40,077 nt of DNA from Gammaproteobacteria bacterium (GTDB lineage Bacteria > Pseudomonadota > Gammaproteobacteria > Steroidobacterales > PWYM01), in contig SKYU01000055.1 of the NCBI GenBank assembly GCA_007127715.1, forward strand, positions 1 to 40,077. The letters are read 5' to 3'. The first letter of the stretch is position 1. Each line of letters opens with the position of its first letter. Both the position numbers and the translations under genes were made by a program. Below are positions 1-11,372 of this stretch, in pieces. Under the pieces are notes generated by a model, which saw only the letters and a program-made list of their open reading frames with translations, did no database searches and was not told the DNA's origin.

Positions 1-1
1 C

Positions 2-52
2 CTTGCGGCTGTCGACAGCTTCCTCGCGACCCTGACGGACGGCCCACGCTGA
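2..52 (+). CDS. C-terminal tail of an upstream CDS (partial), ...LAAVDSFLATLTDGPR*
   Basis: Frame 2 is open from the window edge to a TGA at 50-52, immediately before the ATG at 54. Too short to identify. Confidence 0.35.
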   Translation, partial: LAAVDSFLATLTDGPR

Positions 53-53
53 C

Positions 54-1148
54 ATGAAACGCCGCCCGGTGCTCGCGTCCCTGGGGCTTGGCCTCATCCT
101 GGCCGCAGGCTGCGGGGGCAGTACCGAGACCGCTGACCCCGGCGCGCCCGACCGGCGGGCAGCGCAGAACGCAGGACTCCCGCAGCTGGGTCTGCCGCTG
201 GCCGGCATTACCGTCTCCGGCATTTCCGCAGGCGGCTACATGGCCACGCAGTTTCATCTTGCCCATGCCGACTGGATCGACGGAGTGGCCGTGCTTGCGG
301 CGGGCCCCTGGCGCTGTGCCGAAGGCCGACTGCAGCAGGCGCTCGGCCGCTGCATCGATGGGGGTGAGGCAGAGCTTGAAACCGGACGCCTGGCCGCCGA
401 GGCCCGGGAGCTCGCCGCAGCAGGGCGCCTGGCGGCCGCCACGGCCCTGGCCGGCGACCGCGTCTGGATCTTCCGCGGCACCCGTGACACGGTCATCAGC
501 GCCGGCGTGGTCCGTGCCAGCGCCGCGTTCTACCGTGAGTACGCGCCCGAGGCCACCGTCATGCTGCGCGAGGATATCGACGCGGTCCATGGCTGGCCCA
601 CGATGGACTTCGGCGCCGCCTGCGAAGGCTTCGACCCGCCTTACCTCACCGCCTGCGGCGTGGATGTCGCCGGCCATCTGCTGGAGGCCCTGCTCGGCAA
701 CCTGACGTCTCCCGAGGCAGCAGCGCCCGAAGAGGGCCTGCGACGCTTCGATCAGCGGCCATTCTGGCCAGCCCGGGACGGGCACTCGCTGCACGAGTCC
801 GGTTGGGTGTATGTCCCGCAAACCTGCCGCGAAGGCGGCAGCCACTGCCGGCTGCATGTCGTGTTTCATGGCTGTCGCCAGTCCGAGGACTTCATCGGCG
901 AGGCGTTCGTGCGCCACACGGGACTCAACGCCTGGGCCGAGGCCAACGGCCTTGTCGTTCTCTATCCGCAGGTTCGCCCCAGCCGGCTGCGCCCGCTCAA
1001 TCCCCAGGGCTGCTGGGACTGGTGGGGTTACAGCGGTGCCAACTATGTCGAGCGCGGCGCGGCCCAGATCGCCGCCGTCGCCGCGATGCTGCGGCACCTG
1101 GCCGAGACCGCACACGAGGCTGCGGACGCCACGGCACAGGCGCGATAG
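54..1148 (+). CDS. Polyhydroxybutyrate depolymerase-like esterase, predicted lipoprotein
   Basis: Lipobox-like LILAAGC near the N-terminus; GISAGGYMA nucleophile motif typical of PHB depolymerase/esterase family; FHGCRQS and NPQGCWDWWGY motifs. Confidence 0.8.
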   Translation: MKRRPVLASLGLGLILAAGCGGSTETADPGAPDRRAAQNAGLPQLGLPLAGITVSGISAGGYMATQFHLAHADWIDGVAVLAAGPWRCAEGRLQQALGRCIDGGEAELETGRLAAEARELAAAGRLAAATALAGDRVWIFRGTRDTVISAGVVRASAAFYREYAPEATVMLREDIDAVHGWPTMDFGAACEGFDPPYLTACGVDVAGHLLEALLGNLTSPEAAAPEEGLRRFDQRPFWPARDGHSLHESGWVYVPQTCREGGSHCRLHVVFHGCRQSEDFIGEAFVRHTGLNAWAEANGLVVLYPQVRPSRLRPLNPQGCWDWWGYSGANYVERGAAQIAAVAAMLRHLAETAHEAADATAQAR

Positions 1149-1219
1149 GGAAATTCCACGACTGCGCCCAGGCCCCGGCTGCCCTACGCTCAGGGATTGA
1201 CGCACTCCGGAGCATCCCG

Positions 1220-2611
1220 ATGGCCGAGGCCCTGCAGCTTGATGCGGCCCTCCTGAACAAGTACGACACGCGCGGGCCGCGCTACACCTCCTATCCCGCG
1301 GCCCCGCAGTTCCGTCCCATGGAAGAGGCCGAGTACCGGGCGCTGGTACAGACGCACCGTGCAAACCGCAGCGACCCGCTGTCGGTATACGTGCACATCC
1401 CCTTCTGCCGCACGGTCTGCTATTACTGCGGCTGCAACAAGGTGGTCACCGCGAATTACCGGCGGGCCGAGGACTATCTCGAGGTGCTGACGCAGGAGCT
1501 GGCGCTGCAGAGCACTCTGTTCGGGCTGCGCCCGGCGGTCGACCAGCTGCATCTGGGCGGAGGTACGCCCACCTACCTGAATGACGGTGATCTATCGCGC
1601 CTGATGCGGGCGCTGGACACGTCGCTGGCTCTTGAGCCGGGGGAGACCCGGGAGTTCTCCATCGAGATCGACCCGCGCACCACCGACGCCGCGCGCATCC
1701 GCCACCTCGCCGCACTGGGGTTCAACCGCCTCAGCATCGGCGTCCAGGATTTCGATCCCGAGGTCCAGCGGGCGATCAACCGCCTGCAGGGCCTCGACCA
1801 GACCACGGAGGTCATCGATACGGCCCGGCAGGCCGGTTTCCGCTCGATCAACCTCGACCTGATCTATGGCCTGCCGCTGCAGACCCAGGCGCGGTTCGCC
1901 GAGACGCTGGAGCGGGTGATCACGCTTCGCCCCGACCGGCTGGCCGTCTACAGCTACGCCCACCTTCCCGAGCGCTTCAAGGTCCAGCGGCAGATCGAGG
2001 CTGCAGACCTCCCTTCATCCGCCGAGAAGCTGGCGTTGCTGGTGATGACCATCGAGCGGCTGACGGCAGCAGGTTATGTCTACATCGGCATGGATCATTT
2101 CGCCCTGCCGGACGATGAGCTCGCCGTGGCCCTGCGCGAGGGCAGCCTGCAGCGGAACTTCCAGGGCTACGCGACAGGTGCGGGGCGCGACCTGCTCGCG
2201 CTGGGTGTCTCGGCCATCGGTCGGATCGGACCGGCCTTTGCGCAGAATCACCGGTCGGTCGAGCCCTGGGCGGCCGATGTCAGCCTCGGCCGCATCCCGG
2301 TGGCCCAGGGCCTGGTGCTCGACGACGAGGATCTGCTGCGCGGCGAGATCATCCAGGCCCTGATGTGCGGCCGCCGACTCGACGTCCGGGATATCGAACG
2401 CCGTTACCGGATCGAGTTCGCGAGCCACTTCGCTTCCGAGCTCGAGCGCCTGATCCCGCTCGCCGACGACGGACTGGTGACCGTCGACGCCGAGTCGATA
2501 GAGGTGAGTGCCCGGGGGCGGCTGCTGCTCCGTCCGATCGCCATGGCCTTCGACGCCTACCTGCACGCCAGGCACAAGACCACGGAACCCCGCTACTCCC
2601 GGGTGATCTAA
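1220..2611 (+). CDS. hemN: Oxygen-independent coproporphyrinogen III oxidase (radical SAM)
   Basis: KYDTRGPRYTSYPAAPQF start, CRTVCYYCGCNK radical SAM motif, HLGGGTPT. The track ORF begins at 803, but the in-frame ATG at 1220 gives the canonical HemN N-terminus. Confidence 0.95.
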   Translation: MAEALQLDAALLNKYDTRGPRYTSYPAAPQFRPMEEAEYRALVQTHRANRSDPLSVYVHIPFCRTVCYYCGCNKVVTANYRRAEDYLEVLTQELALQSTLFGLRPAVDQLHLGGGTPTYLNDGDLSRLMRALDTSLALEPGETREFSIEIDPRTTDAARIRHLAALGFNRLSIGVQDFDPEVQRAINRLQGLDQTTEVIDTARQAGFRSINLDLIYGLPLQTQARFAETLERVITLRPDRLAVYSYAHLPERFKVQRQIEAADLPSSAEKLALLVMTIERLTAAGYVYIGMDHFALPDDELAVALREGSLQRNFQGYATGAGRDLLALGVSAIGRIGPAFAQNHRSVEPWAADVSLGRIPVAQGLVLDDEDLLRGEIIQALMCGRRLDVRDIERRYRIEFASHFASELERLIPLADDGLVTVDAESIEVSARGRLLLRPIAMAFDAYLHARHKTTEPRYSRVI

Positions 2612-2684
2612 CCTTCCGTACACATGAAAAGACGGCGCCAAGGCCCGGAAAGGGGTCTGTCGACCGTCTGCGAGAGTTGCCGAG

Positions 2685-3842
2685 GTGTTTTTCCGTCCCG
2701 TTTGGGCGCTGCTGGCGGCCCTGTCCATCAGCGCCTGCACTTCCATGTCGCCCCTGCCCCGCAGCGGCGAACTGCCGTCGGTTCCCGAGCTGCTCGACGG
2801 GCAGGCCCTGCTGGAGGCCTCGGTTCCAGGCGAGGCGCTGCCGGTGATCGACACGCGCGGTCTGACGCCGGAAATGCGTGCGTTCGTCTCGCAGAGCGTG
2901 GCCGGTGCCCGTTCGGCCGAGGCGCGGCTGCAACGGCTGCTGTGGGACATGCGCCGCAACGGACTCCTGACACTGACCTACCAGTCCACACACACCGGTA
3001 CGGCCAGCGAAACCTTCGAGACACGCGTCGGCAACTGCCTGTCGTTCACCAACCTGTTCGTCGCGCTGGCACGCGAGGCGGGTCTGGAGGTGTCCTACCA
3101 GCAGGTCGACATCCCGCCGGTCTGGACCAGTGGCGGTGAGATGCTGATGCTCAACCAGCATGTCAATGTCCGGGTGCACCGCACCACCCGACAGCGCGCG
3201 AGCACGCATGACCACGTGGTCGACTTCAACGCACCGGAATATACCGGCAACTACCCGCAGCGCCCGGTTGCCGATGCCGTGGTCGATGCCCTGTTCCACA
3301 ACAATCTTGCCGTGGATGCCCTGCTGGCCGATGACCCCAGGACGGCCTTTCTGCACTTCCGCCGCGCACTGGCGATCGATCCGGCCTCGACGTCGGCCTG
3401 GACCAACCTCGGCGTGCTCTACCAGCGAAACGCGCTCGAGCGCCATGCTGAAGCCGCCTTCCACCAGGCGCTTGCGCACGACCCGGGCCACAAGGTGGCC
3501 ATGAGCAATCTGGCGCGGCTCTACGATCGGCTGGGACACACCGATCTCGCCGCGGCCTACCGGGAACGCATCCGCCGCCACCAGCAGCAGAACCCCTACT
3601 ACCATTTCTTCCTGGCCGAACAGGCGTTCGCTCAGGCCGATCTCGACGCGACACTGCGTGCCGTGGATCGTGCGATCAGGCTGCGAGAGCAGGAACACCA
3701 GTTCCACTTCCTGCGTGCGCAGACACTGGAGGCGCTGGGAGACCGCGAGGCCGCCCGGCTCAGCCTGCTGCGCGCCGAGGAACACGCCACCTTCGCTACC
3801 GTCCGCAACACCTACCGGCGCAAGCTCGAGGCGCTGGAGTAG
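2685..3842 (+). CDS. Transglutaminase-like peptidase domain plus TPR repeats, predicted lipoprotein
   Basis: GTG start; ISAC lipobox; GNCLSFTNLFVALAREAGL (Cys), HVNVRV (His) and DFN (Asp) as in transglutaminase-like domains; C-terminal TPR pattern (AWTNLGVLYQRN, A..AF..AL..DP). Confidence 0.75.
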   Translation: MFFRPVWALLAALSISACTSMSPLPRSGELPSVPELLDGQALLEASVPGEALPVIDTRGLTPEMRAFVSQSVAGARSAEARLQRLLWDMRRNGLLTLTYQSTHTGTASETFETRVGNCLSFTNLFVALAREAGLEVSYQQVDIPPVWTSGGEMLMLNQHVNVRVHRTTRQRASTHDHVVDFNAPEYTGNYPQRPVADAVVDALFHNNLAVDALLADDPRTAFLHFRRALAIDPASTSAWTNLGVLYQRNALERHAEAAFHQALAHDPGHKVAMSNLARLYDRLGHTDLAAAYRERIRRHQQQNPYYHFFLAEQAFAQADLDATLRAVDRAIRLREQEHQFHFLRAQTLEALGDREAARLSLLRAEEHATFATVRNTYRRKLEALE

Positions 3843-3867
3843 ACGTCCGCCGGCCAGGCGTGCGGCC

Positions 3868-4419
3868 TCACTCGCCGTAGTAGCGTTTCCAGCTCGGCAA
3901 CTGTTCGGGATAGTCGGCCTGTGTCGGCTGGGCGTAGGCGCGCATCCGCTCGCGCCCCGCCATGGCCGAGGCATATTCCTCCACGCGGACATAATAGAGA
4001 AACGACAGCAGCCGGTCGGCGAAGCGCCAGCGGCCCTCCTCGCGGCGGTATTCGTCCTCGTAGCGCAGCGCCGTCCACATCGCCTCGCCATGGCGCACCA
4101 CCTCGGCGTGCGAGGTCACCAGGCCGGTGGCCCGATCGGGATCCTGGGGATCGAACTCGATGATGTGATCGTGGGTGAAGTGGTTGCTCGGGCCGAGCAC
4201 GGCGAAGCGGCCATGAAACTGCTCCACCACGGCCTCGCGGCCCCGGGCGTTGAGCACGCCGTCGCGTGAACGAAACGCGCCGTCGACCGTGAAACAGTCG
4301 GCGATGCCGTCGATGACGCGGTCATCGATGACAATGCCGTAGCGGGCGACCAGTTCGCGGATCGCCTCGCGATCTTCCAGTCGGCGGATACGCTGTTCCA
4401 GGCTGAGGGTGTCGGACAT
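3868..4419 (-). CDS. SnoaL-like / NTF2-fold family protein
   Basis: LEQRIRRLEDREAIRELVARYGIVIDDR N-terminus and overall ~180 aa pattern typical of the SnoaL_4 / NTF2-like family. Confidence 0.75.
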   Translation of the reverse strand: MSDTLSLEQRIRRLEDREAIRELVARYGIVIDDRVIDGIADCFTVDGAFRSRDGVLNARGREAVVEQFHGRFAVLGPSNHFTHDHIIEFDPQDPDRATGLVTSHAEVVRHGEAMWTALRYEDEYRREEGRWRFADRLLSFLYYVRVEEYASAMAGRERMRAYAQPTQADYPEQLPSWKRYYGE

Positions 4420-4463
4420 GGTATGAGCTCCTTGCTCGTCACAGGACTGGGGCGGGCGTCGGA

Positions 4464-5342
4464 TCAGCCGCCCGGCGGATCCCCACGGCGGCGAACGCGG
4501 ATCAGACCTTCCTGGGCCGTGCTGGCGATCAGCGTACCGTCGCGGCTGAAGAACATCCCGCGCGCCAGCCCCCGTCCGCCCTGGGCCGCGGGGCTGTCAG
4601 AGGTGTAGAGAAACCAGTCGTCCACCCGCGGGGCGCGGTGAAACCACATGGCGTGATCGAGACTGGCCATCTTCACGTCATCGTGCCCGAAGCGCAGGCC
4701 ATGCGGCAGGGCCGCGGTGCCCAGCAGTTCGTAATCCGAAACATAGGCCAGCAGCACCCGGTGCAGCTGGTCGACGGCGGGCAGCGCGTCGGTCGCGCGC
4801 AGCCAGACCGACTTCACCGGGTCGCGACGCTCGGGCCGCAGGAAATTGACCGGGTCGACCGGGCGGAATTCGAAGGGCCGCTTGCGGGTGAGAAACCGCT
4901 GCATCTTCTCCGGAATGCCGGGCATCTCGCCAGAATACAGCGCCTGGGCATCGGCCAGGCCTTCCGGCCCCGGCACCTCCGGCATCGACACCTGGTGCTC
5001 GAAGCCCTCCTCGGGCACCTGGAACGAACAGGACAGTGTGAAGATCGGTCGGCCATGCTGGATCGCCACCACCCGACGGGCGCTGAAACTGCCCCCGTCT
5101 CTCGAGCGGTCGACGTGGAACACGATCGAGGCGTTGAAGTCGCCGGGACGCAGGAAATAGGCGTGCAGCGAGTGCACCACGCGGTCCTCGACCGTCTTGC
5201 TGGCCGCGGAGAGCGCCTGGCCAAGCACCTGGCCGCCAAACACCTGCGGTGCCCCGATATCGCGGCTCTCGCCGCGGAAGATGTCCTGCTCGATGCGTTC
5301 GAGCTCCAGCACGTGCAGGAGATCGGCAAGTATGGGATTCAT
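4464..5342 (-). CDS. tesB: Acyl-CoA thioesterase II
   Basis: LELERIEQDIFRGESRDIGAPQVFGGQVLGQAL, VHSLHAYFLRPGD, LDHAMWFHR motifs of TesB. In-frame ATG at 5342 overlaps the stop of the upstream gene (ATGA). Confidence 0.93.
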   Translation of the reverse strand: MNPILADLLHVLELERIEQDIFRGESRDIGAPQVFGGQVLGQALSAASKTVEDRVVHSLHAYFLRPGDFNASIVFHVDRSRDGGSFSARRVVAIQHGRPIFTLSCSFQVPEEGFEHQVSMPEVPGPEGLADAQALYSGEMPGIPEKMQRFLTRKRPFEFRPVDPVNFLRPERRDPVKSVWLRATDALPAVDQLHRVLLAYVSDYELLGTAALPHGLRFGHDDVKMASLDHAMWFHRAPRVDDWFLYTSDSPAAQGGRGLARGMFFSRDGTLIASTAQEGLIRVRRRGDPPGG

Positions 5343-6244
5343 GGGGATGCGGCACTCCTCTGCGATTCGCCGGCGAGATGCCGCAGACGCGCGATCAGGC
5401 TGGAGGTGTCCCAGCGCGCGCCGCCCAGGGTCATCACCTCGGCATAGAACTGGTCGACCAGCGCGGTGACGGGCAGGGCGCTGCCGTTTCTCCGCGCCTC
5501 CTCGAGACAGATACGCAGATCCTTGCGCATCCATTCCACGGCAAAGCCGAAGTCGAACTCACCGGCCAGCATGCTTCGGTGGCGATGTTCCATCTGCCAG
5601 GACTGGGCCGCGCCCGCGGAGATCGCCTCGATCACCGCTTCGGGGTCGAGCCCGGCACGCTCGGCGAAATGCAGGCCCTCCGCCAGGCCCTGGAGCAACC
5701 CGGCGATGCAGATCTGGTTGACCATCTTGCCGAGCTGCCCGGCGCCCGCGGCACCGAGCAGGCGGATACGTCGCGCATAGCTGCGGATCACCGGCTCGGC
5801 GCGTTCGAAGACGGTACGCTCGCCCCCGACCATCACCGTCAGGGTGCCCTGCTCCGCGCCGGACTGTCCGCCGGACACCGGGGCATCGAGGGCATGCAGC
5901 CCCACAGACGCGGCCTCGCCTGCAAGCCTCTGCGCCAGCGCCGCGGAACCGGTGGTGTGGTCGATCCAGATTCCCTCGCGCGCCAGGCCGGCGAATGCGC
6001 CCTGCGTGCCCAGCATCACGGCCTCGACGTCCGGATCGTCACCCACGCAGGTCATCACGAATTCCGCGCCTTCCGCCGCCTCACGCGGGCTGCTGGTACC
6101 CACGCCAGGATACCGGGCCAGCCACGCCTCCAGCGGGGCCGCGCTGCGATTCCAGACCCTCACCCGGTGCCCCGCGTCCGCCAGGTGCCCAGCCATCGGC
6201 GCGCCCATCACGCCCAGACCGATGAATGCCACTGTCGCCATCAC
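5339..6244 (-). CDS. NAD-binding beta-hydroxyacid dehydrogenase (3-hydroxyisobutyrate / tartronate semialdehyde reductase family)
   Basis: VAFIGLGVMGAPMAGHLADAGH Rossmann start; DAPVSGGQSGAEQGTLTVMVGG; GAAGAGQLGKMVNQI; KDLRIC. Confidence 0.92.
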   Translation of the reverse strand: MMATVAFIGLGVMGAPMAGHLADAGHRVRVWNRSAAPLEAWLARYPGVGTSSPREAAEGAEFVMTCVGDDPDVEAVMLGTQGAFAGLAREGIWIDHTTGSAALAQRLAGEAASVGLHALDAPVSGGQSGAEQGTLTVMVGGERTVFERAEPVIRSYARRIRLLGAAGAGQLGKMVNQICIAGLLQGLAEGLHFAERAGLDPEAVIEAISAGAAQSWQMEHRHRSMLAGEFDFGFAVEWMRKDLRICLEEARRNGSALPVTALVDQFYAEVMTLGGARWDTSSLIARLRHLAGESQRSAASP

Positions 6245-6297
6245 GCCCTCTCGCGCGTTGCACGCGCCTGCTCCCCAAGCGTCATTGTAACGTGGCC

Positions 6298-8076
<1,779 letters not shown>

Positions 8077-8127
8077 AGGCGCTCCCGGACACGTGGCGGC
8101 CACAGTGTAGCCCTTCGGGCGAGGCAT

Positions 8128-8156
8128 TTGCCCCCACCCCGGACGGCGGGTATCTT
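8128..8156 (+). promoter_or_regulatory. Candidate sigma70-like promoter upstream of the DUF1499 pair
   Basis: TTGCCC - 17 bp - TATCTT, 34 bp before the ATG at 8190. Confidence 0.3.
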
Positions 8157-8189
8157 CCCACGGCCAGCCCGCCTTGCAGGAGACAACCG

Positions 8190-8975
8190 ATGTCCGCCGA
8201 CACGCCCGCCCCCCGACTGCCCTCCCGCTGGGCCCTCGCCTGCGGCTGGCTGGCGCTGGCCGCGCTGGTGTTCACCCTGCTGGTGCTGGCCTACACGGGC
8301 CCGGCCTACCGGGCCGAGTGGATCGACGTGCGTACTGCCCTGTTCACGCTGCTGCGCTGGGCCGCATGGGGCAGCATCGCCTGCATCGTCCTGGGCCTGA
8401 TCGCGACACTCTGGAACATACACTCCGGCAGCCGGCGGATGGCCGTCCTCGGGGCCGTCGTGCTGGTGGTCGGCGCCGCCCTGACGGTGAACTTCCTCAG
8501 CTGGCAGCGAACGGCACGCTCGGTCCCGCCGATCCACGACATCACCACCGACACTCTGGACCCGCCCGCCTTCGTGGACGTCGTGCCGCTGCGTGTCGAC
8601 GCCCGCAACCCCCCGGAATATCCGGGTGACGAGGTGGCCGTGCGCCAGCGGGAGGCCTATCCCGACCTGCAGCCCATCCGCGTGGCTGCATCCCCGGCAG
8701 CCGTCTTCGAGGCGGCTTCTGCCGTGGTGGAGCGCAAGCGCTGGACGCTGGTGGCCGAGGTGCCCGCGGAGGGCAGGATCGAAGCCACGGACAGCACCTT
8801 CTACTTCGGATTCCAGGATGACGTGGTGATCCGCATACGCCCGGACGGCGAGGGCAGCGTCGTCGATATCCGCTCGAAATCGCGTGTGGGGATGTCTGAT
8901 GTGGGCACCAACGCACGGCGGATCCGTGACTTCCGGGACGCCCTGCTGGCCCGGGTCCCGGCGCATGAGGACTGA
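8190..8975 (+). CDS. DUF1499 domain membrane protein (paralogue 1)
   Basis: N-terminal hydrophobic segments followed by PPIHDITTDTLDPPAF...EGRIEATDSTFYFGFQDDVVIRI...SKSRVGMSDVGTNARRIRDFRD, typical DUF1499. Confidence 0.88.
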   Translation: MSADTPAPRLPSRWALACGWLALAALVFTLLVLAYTGPAYRAEWIDVRTALFTLLRWAAWGSIACIVLGLIATLWNIHSGSRRMAVLGAVVLVVGAALTVNFLSWQRTARSVPPIHDITTDTLDPPAFVDVVPLRVDARNPPEYPGDEVAVRQREAYPDLQPIRVAASPAAVFEAASAVVERKRWTLVAEVPAEGRIEATDSTFYFGFQDDVVIRIRPDGEGSVVDIRSKSRVGMSDVGTNARRIRDFRDALLARVPAHED

Positions 8976-8978
8976 GCC

Positions 8979-9734
8979 ATGACCACCGACTCCGGCGTCT
9001 CGCGGGGCGCACTCACCTGCGGCTGGACGGCCGTCTTCCTGCTGGTGCTGACCGCGGTCCTGTTTGCGGTGGCCGGTCCCGGTCACCGGGCCGGGCTGCT
9101 GTCGCTGAATACCGCGTTTCTGGTATTCACCGTCGGTGCACTGGGCGCGGTGCTGTCACTGCTGCTCGGCGCCCTCGGCACCTTCTGGAACCTGCGGCGC
9201 GGTAGCCGGGCGCTGGCCGGCGGCAGCCTGCTCGCCACGATTGCCGGACTGGGGCTCACCATCAACCTCACCAGCTGGTTCCTGGCCGCCCAGGCGGTCC
9301 CGGCGATCCACGACATCACGACCGACACCGATGACCCGCCGGCGTTCGTCGAGCTGCTGAGTCTGCGCGCGGACGCGGCCAACCCCCCTGAGCACCCGGG
9401 GGCCGAAGTCGCCGGGATGCAGCGCGAGGCTTACCCGGATATCCAGCCCCTGCGCATCGAGGCGAGTCCCCAGACGGTGTTCGCGGCCTCGTTGCAGGTG
9501 GCGCATGAACTCGGCTGGCAGATCGTCGCGGAAGTCCCGGCCGAGGGACGCATCGAAGCCACCGACATCACCCGCTATTTCGGCTTCCGCGACGACGTGG
9601 TCATCCGCATCGCGGCCCAGGATGGGGTGACGGTGCTGGACATCCGTTCAAAGTCCCGCGTGGGGATGTCGGATGTCGGGGCCAACGCCGCGCGGATCCG
9701 CGAATTCCGCGAGCGGCTGCAGACCCTGCTCTGA
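8979..9734 (+). CDS. DUF1499 domain membrane protein (paralogue 2)
   Basis: Same architecture and closely similar C-terminal domain to the preceding gene; 3-nt gap. Confidence 0.88.
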   Translation: MTTDSGVSRGALTCGWTAVFLLVLTAVLFAVAGPGHRAGLLSLNTAFLVFTVGALGAVLSLLLGALGTFWNLRRGSRALAGGSLLATIAGLGLTINLTSWFLAAQAVPAIHDITTDTDDPPAFVELLSLRADAANPPEHPGAEVAGMQREAYPDIQPLRIEASPQTVFAASLQVAHELGWQIVAEVPAEGRIEATDITRYFGFRDDVVIRIAAQDGVTVLDIRSKSRVGMSDVGANAARIREFRERLQTLL

Positions 9735-9755
9735 GGTGCGGCCCGCGAGCTGTAT

Positions 9756-10073
9756 TCAGAACGGAATACGGCCCGTCAGCATCTGCCAGAACATGCGGTA
9801 GTCGCCGGCAAGACTGTAGAACGGGTAACGGAAGGTGGCCGGACGGTTTTTCTCGAAAAAGAAGTGCCCGGACCAGGCGAAGCCATAGCCAAGCAGGGGC
9901 ACCAGAAGCAGCCACCAGGCGTTCAGCGTGAACAGCGCCCAGGCGGCCACAAGCAGGCCGAGACCGGTGCCGATGAAATGCAGGCGCCGCGAGGTGCGGT
10001 TGCGATGTTCCGAAAGATAGAAGGGATAGAATTCGGCGAAGCTTCCGAAGCCTGACTCGCGCTGCTGCTCCAT
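9756..10073 (-). CDS. DUF962 / Mpo1-like small membrane protein
   Basis: FAEFYPFYLSEHRNRTSRRLHFIGTGLGL...GYGFAWSGHFFFEKNRPATFRYPFYSLAGDYRMFWQMLTGRI is the typical DUF962 pattern. In-frame ATG at 10073; the track ORF is over-extended upstream. Confidence 0.9.
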   Translation of the reverse strand: MEQQRESGFGSFAEFYPFYLSEHRNRTSRRLHFIGTGLGLLVAAWALFTLNAWWLLLVPLLGYGFAWSGHFFFEKNRPATFRYPFYSLAGDYRMFWQMLTGRIPF

Positions 10074-10235
10074 GCTCTTCCCCCGGGCCGCCTGATCTTC
10101 GATGATGAGAGCCCGGATCCTGCGATGCAAGCACCGCGGGTGGGTGCGGGTGACACGACGGGTACGCTGCCGCAGAATGCCGGGGTGAGTGTCCGGCGCG
10201 CGGTGCGCCAGACCCAGTCGAAGGAGACCTGCAGC

Positions 10236-11372
10236 GTGTCCGAGCCAGCATCCCGCGTCGATCCCGATGGTCTGCTGGAGTACTCGGTGGTGTTCACCGA
10301 GCGCTCTCTGAACCACATGTCGGCGGCCTTCCAGTCGGTCATGCGCGACATCTCCAGCGGGCTGCGCGAGGTCTACCAGGCCGACGCCGTGGCCGTGATT
10401 CCCGGGGGCGGCACCTTCGCCATGGAGGCCGTGGCGCGTCAGTTTGCCGGCGATGCACCCTGCCTGGTGATCCGCAACGGCTGGTTCAGCTATCGCTGGA
10501 CCCAGATTATCGACACCGCGCGCCTGACGTCCCGGTGCGAGGTGCTGAAGGCGCGCCGCCAGGGCGATGCTTTCGATGCGCCCTTTGCGCCAGTGCCGAT
10601 CGACGAGGCTGTCGAACAGATCCGCGGGCTGCGTCCTCAGGTGGTGTTCGCGCCGCACGTCGAGACCTCCGCGGGCATCCTGCTGCCCGACGATTATGTG
10701 CGTAGCCTGGCCGAGGCCGTGCATGCCGTGGGCGGTCTGCTGGTGCTCGACTGCGTGGCCTCGGGGACCCTCTGGGTCGACATGCGTGCGCTGGGCGTCG
10801 ATGTGCTGATCAGCGCGCCGCAGAAAGGCTGGAGCGGCTCGCCCTGCGCCGGGCTGGTGATGCTCAGCGAGCGCGCGCTCGCGCGTATCGCCGAGACCCG
10901 CAGCAGCAGCTTCGCCTGCGACCTCGGGCGCTGGCTGACCATCATGCGCGCCTATGAAGACGGTGGACACGCCTATCACGCCACGCTGCCGACGGATGCG
11001 CTGCGGGTATTCCGCGACGCAATGCACGAGACCCGGCATGTCGGACTGGAGCTCGCCCGCGAACGGCTGCAGACACTTGGGCGGGCGGCCCGGGGTCTGC
11101 TGGCGGACCACGGCCACGCCAGTGTCGCCGCACCCGGATTCGAGGCGCCAGGAGTGATCGTCTGTCATACCCGGGATGAGGCGCTGTCCAGCGGCCGGGC
11201 CTTCGCGGGTCTCGGACTGCAGATCGCCGCGGGCGTGCCCCTGATGTGCGACGAGCCGGCGGACTACCGCAGCTTCCGTATCGGGTTGTTCGGTCTCGAC
11301 AAGCTGCTGCATCCCGACCGCACGCTGCTGCACCTGGAGGATGCGCTGCAGGCGCTGAGCGGGACTGCGTAA
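10236..11372 (+). CDS. Class V PLP-dependent aminotransferase (alanine-glyoxylate / serine-pyruvate type)
   Basis: VIPGGGTFAMEAVARQF, LVLDCVAS, APQKGWSGSPCAGLVMLSE (PLP-lysine region). GTG at 10236 preceded by AAGGAG. Confidence 0.82.
   Translation: MSEPASRVDPDGLLEYSVVFTERSLNHMSAAFQSVMRDISSGLREVYQADAVAVIPGGGTFAMEAVARQFAGDAPCLVIRNGWFSYRWTQIIDTARLTSRCEVLKARRQGDAFDAPFAPVPIDEAVEQIRGLRPQVVFAPHVETSAGILLPDDYVRSLAEAVHAVGGLLVLDCVASGTLWVDMRALGVDVLISAPQKGWSGSPCAGLVMLSERALARIAETRSSSFACDLGRWLTIMRAYEDGGHAYHATLPTDALRVFRDAMHETRHVGLELARERLQTLGRAARGLLADHGHASVAAPGFEAPGVIVCHTRDEALSSGRAFAGLGLQIAAGVPLMCDEPADYRSFRIGLFGLDKLLHPDRTLLHLEDALQALSGTA

Noticed and set aside
803-1219. N-terminal extension of the HemN ORF
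   Set aside because: Overlaps the PHB-depolymerase-like gene out of frame; HemN homology begins at 1220.
6253-6267. GCGCGT-TGC-ACGCGC hairpin in the gap between SLC13 and the dehydrogenase gene
   Set aside because: Short GC-only stem without a T-tract; too easily formed by chance at this GC content.
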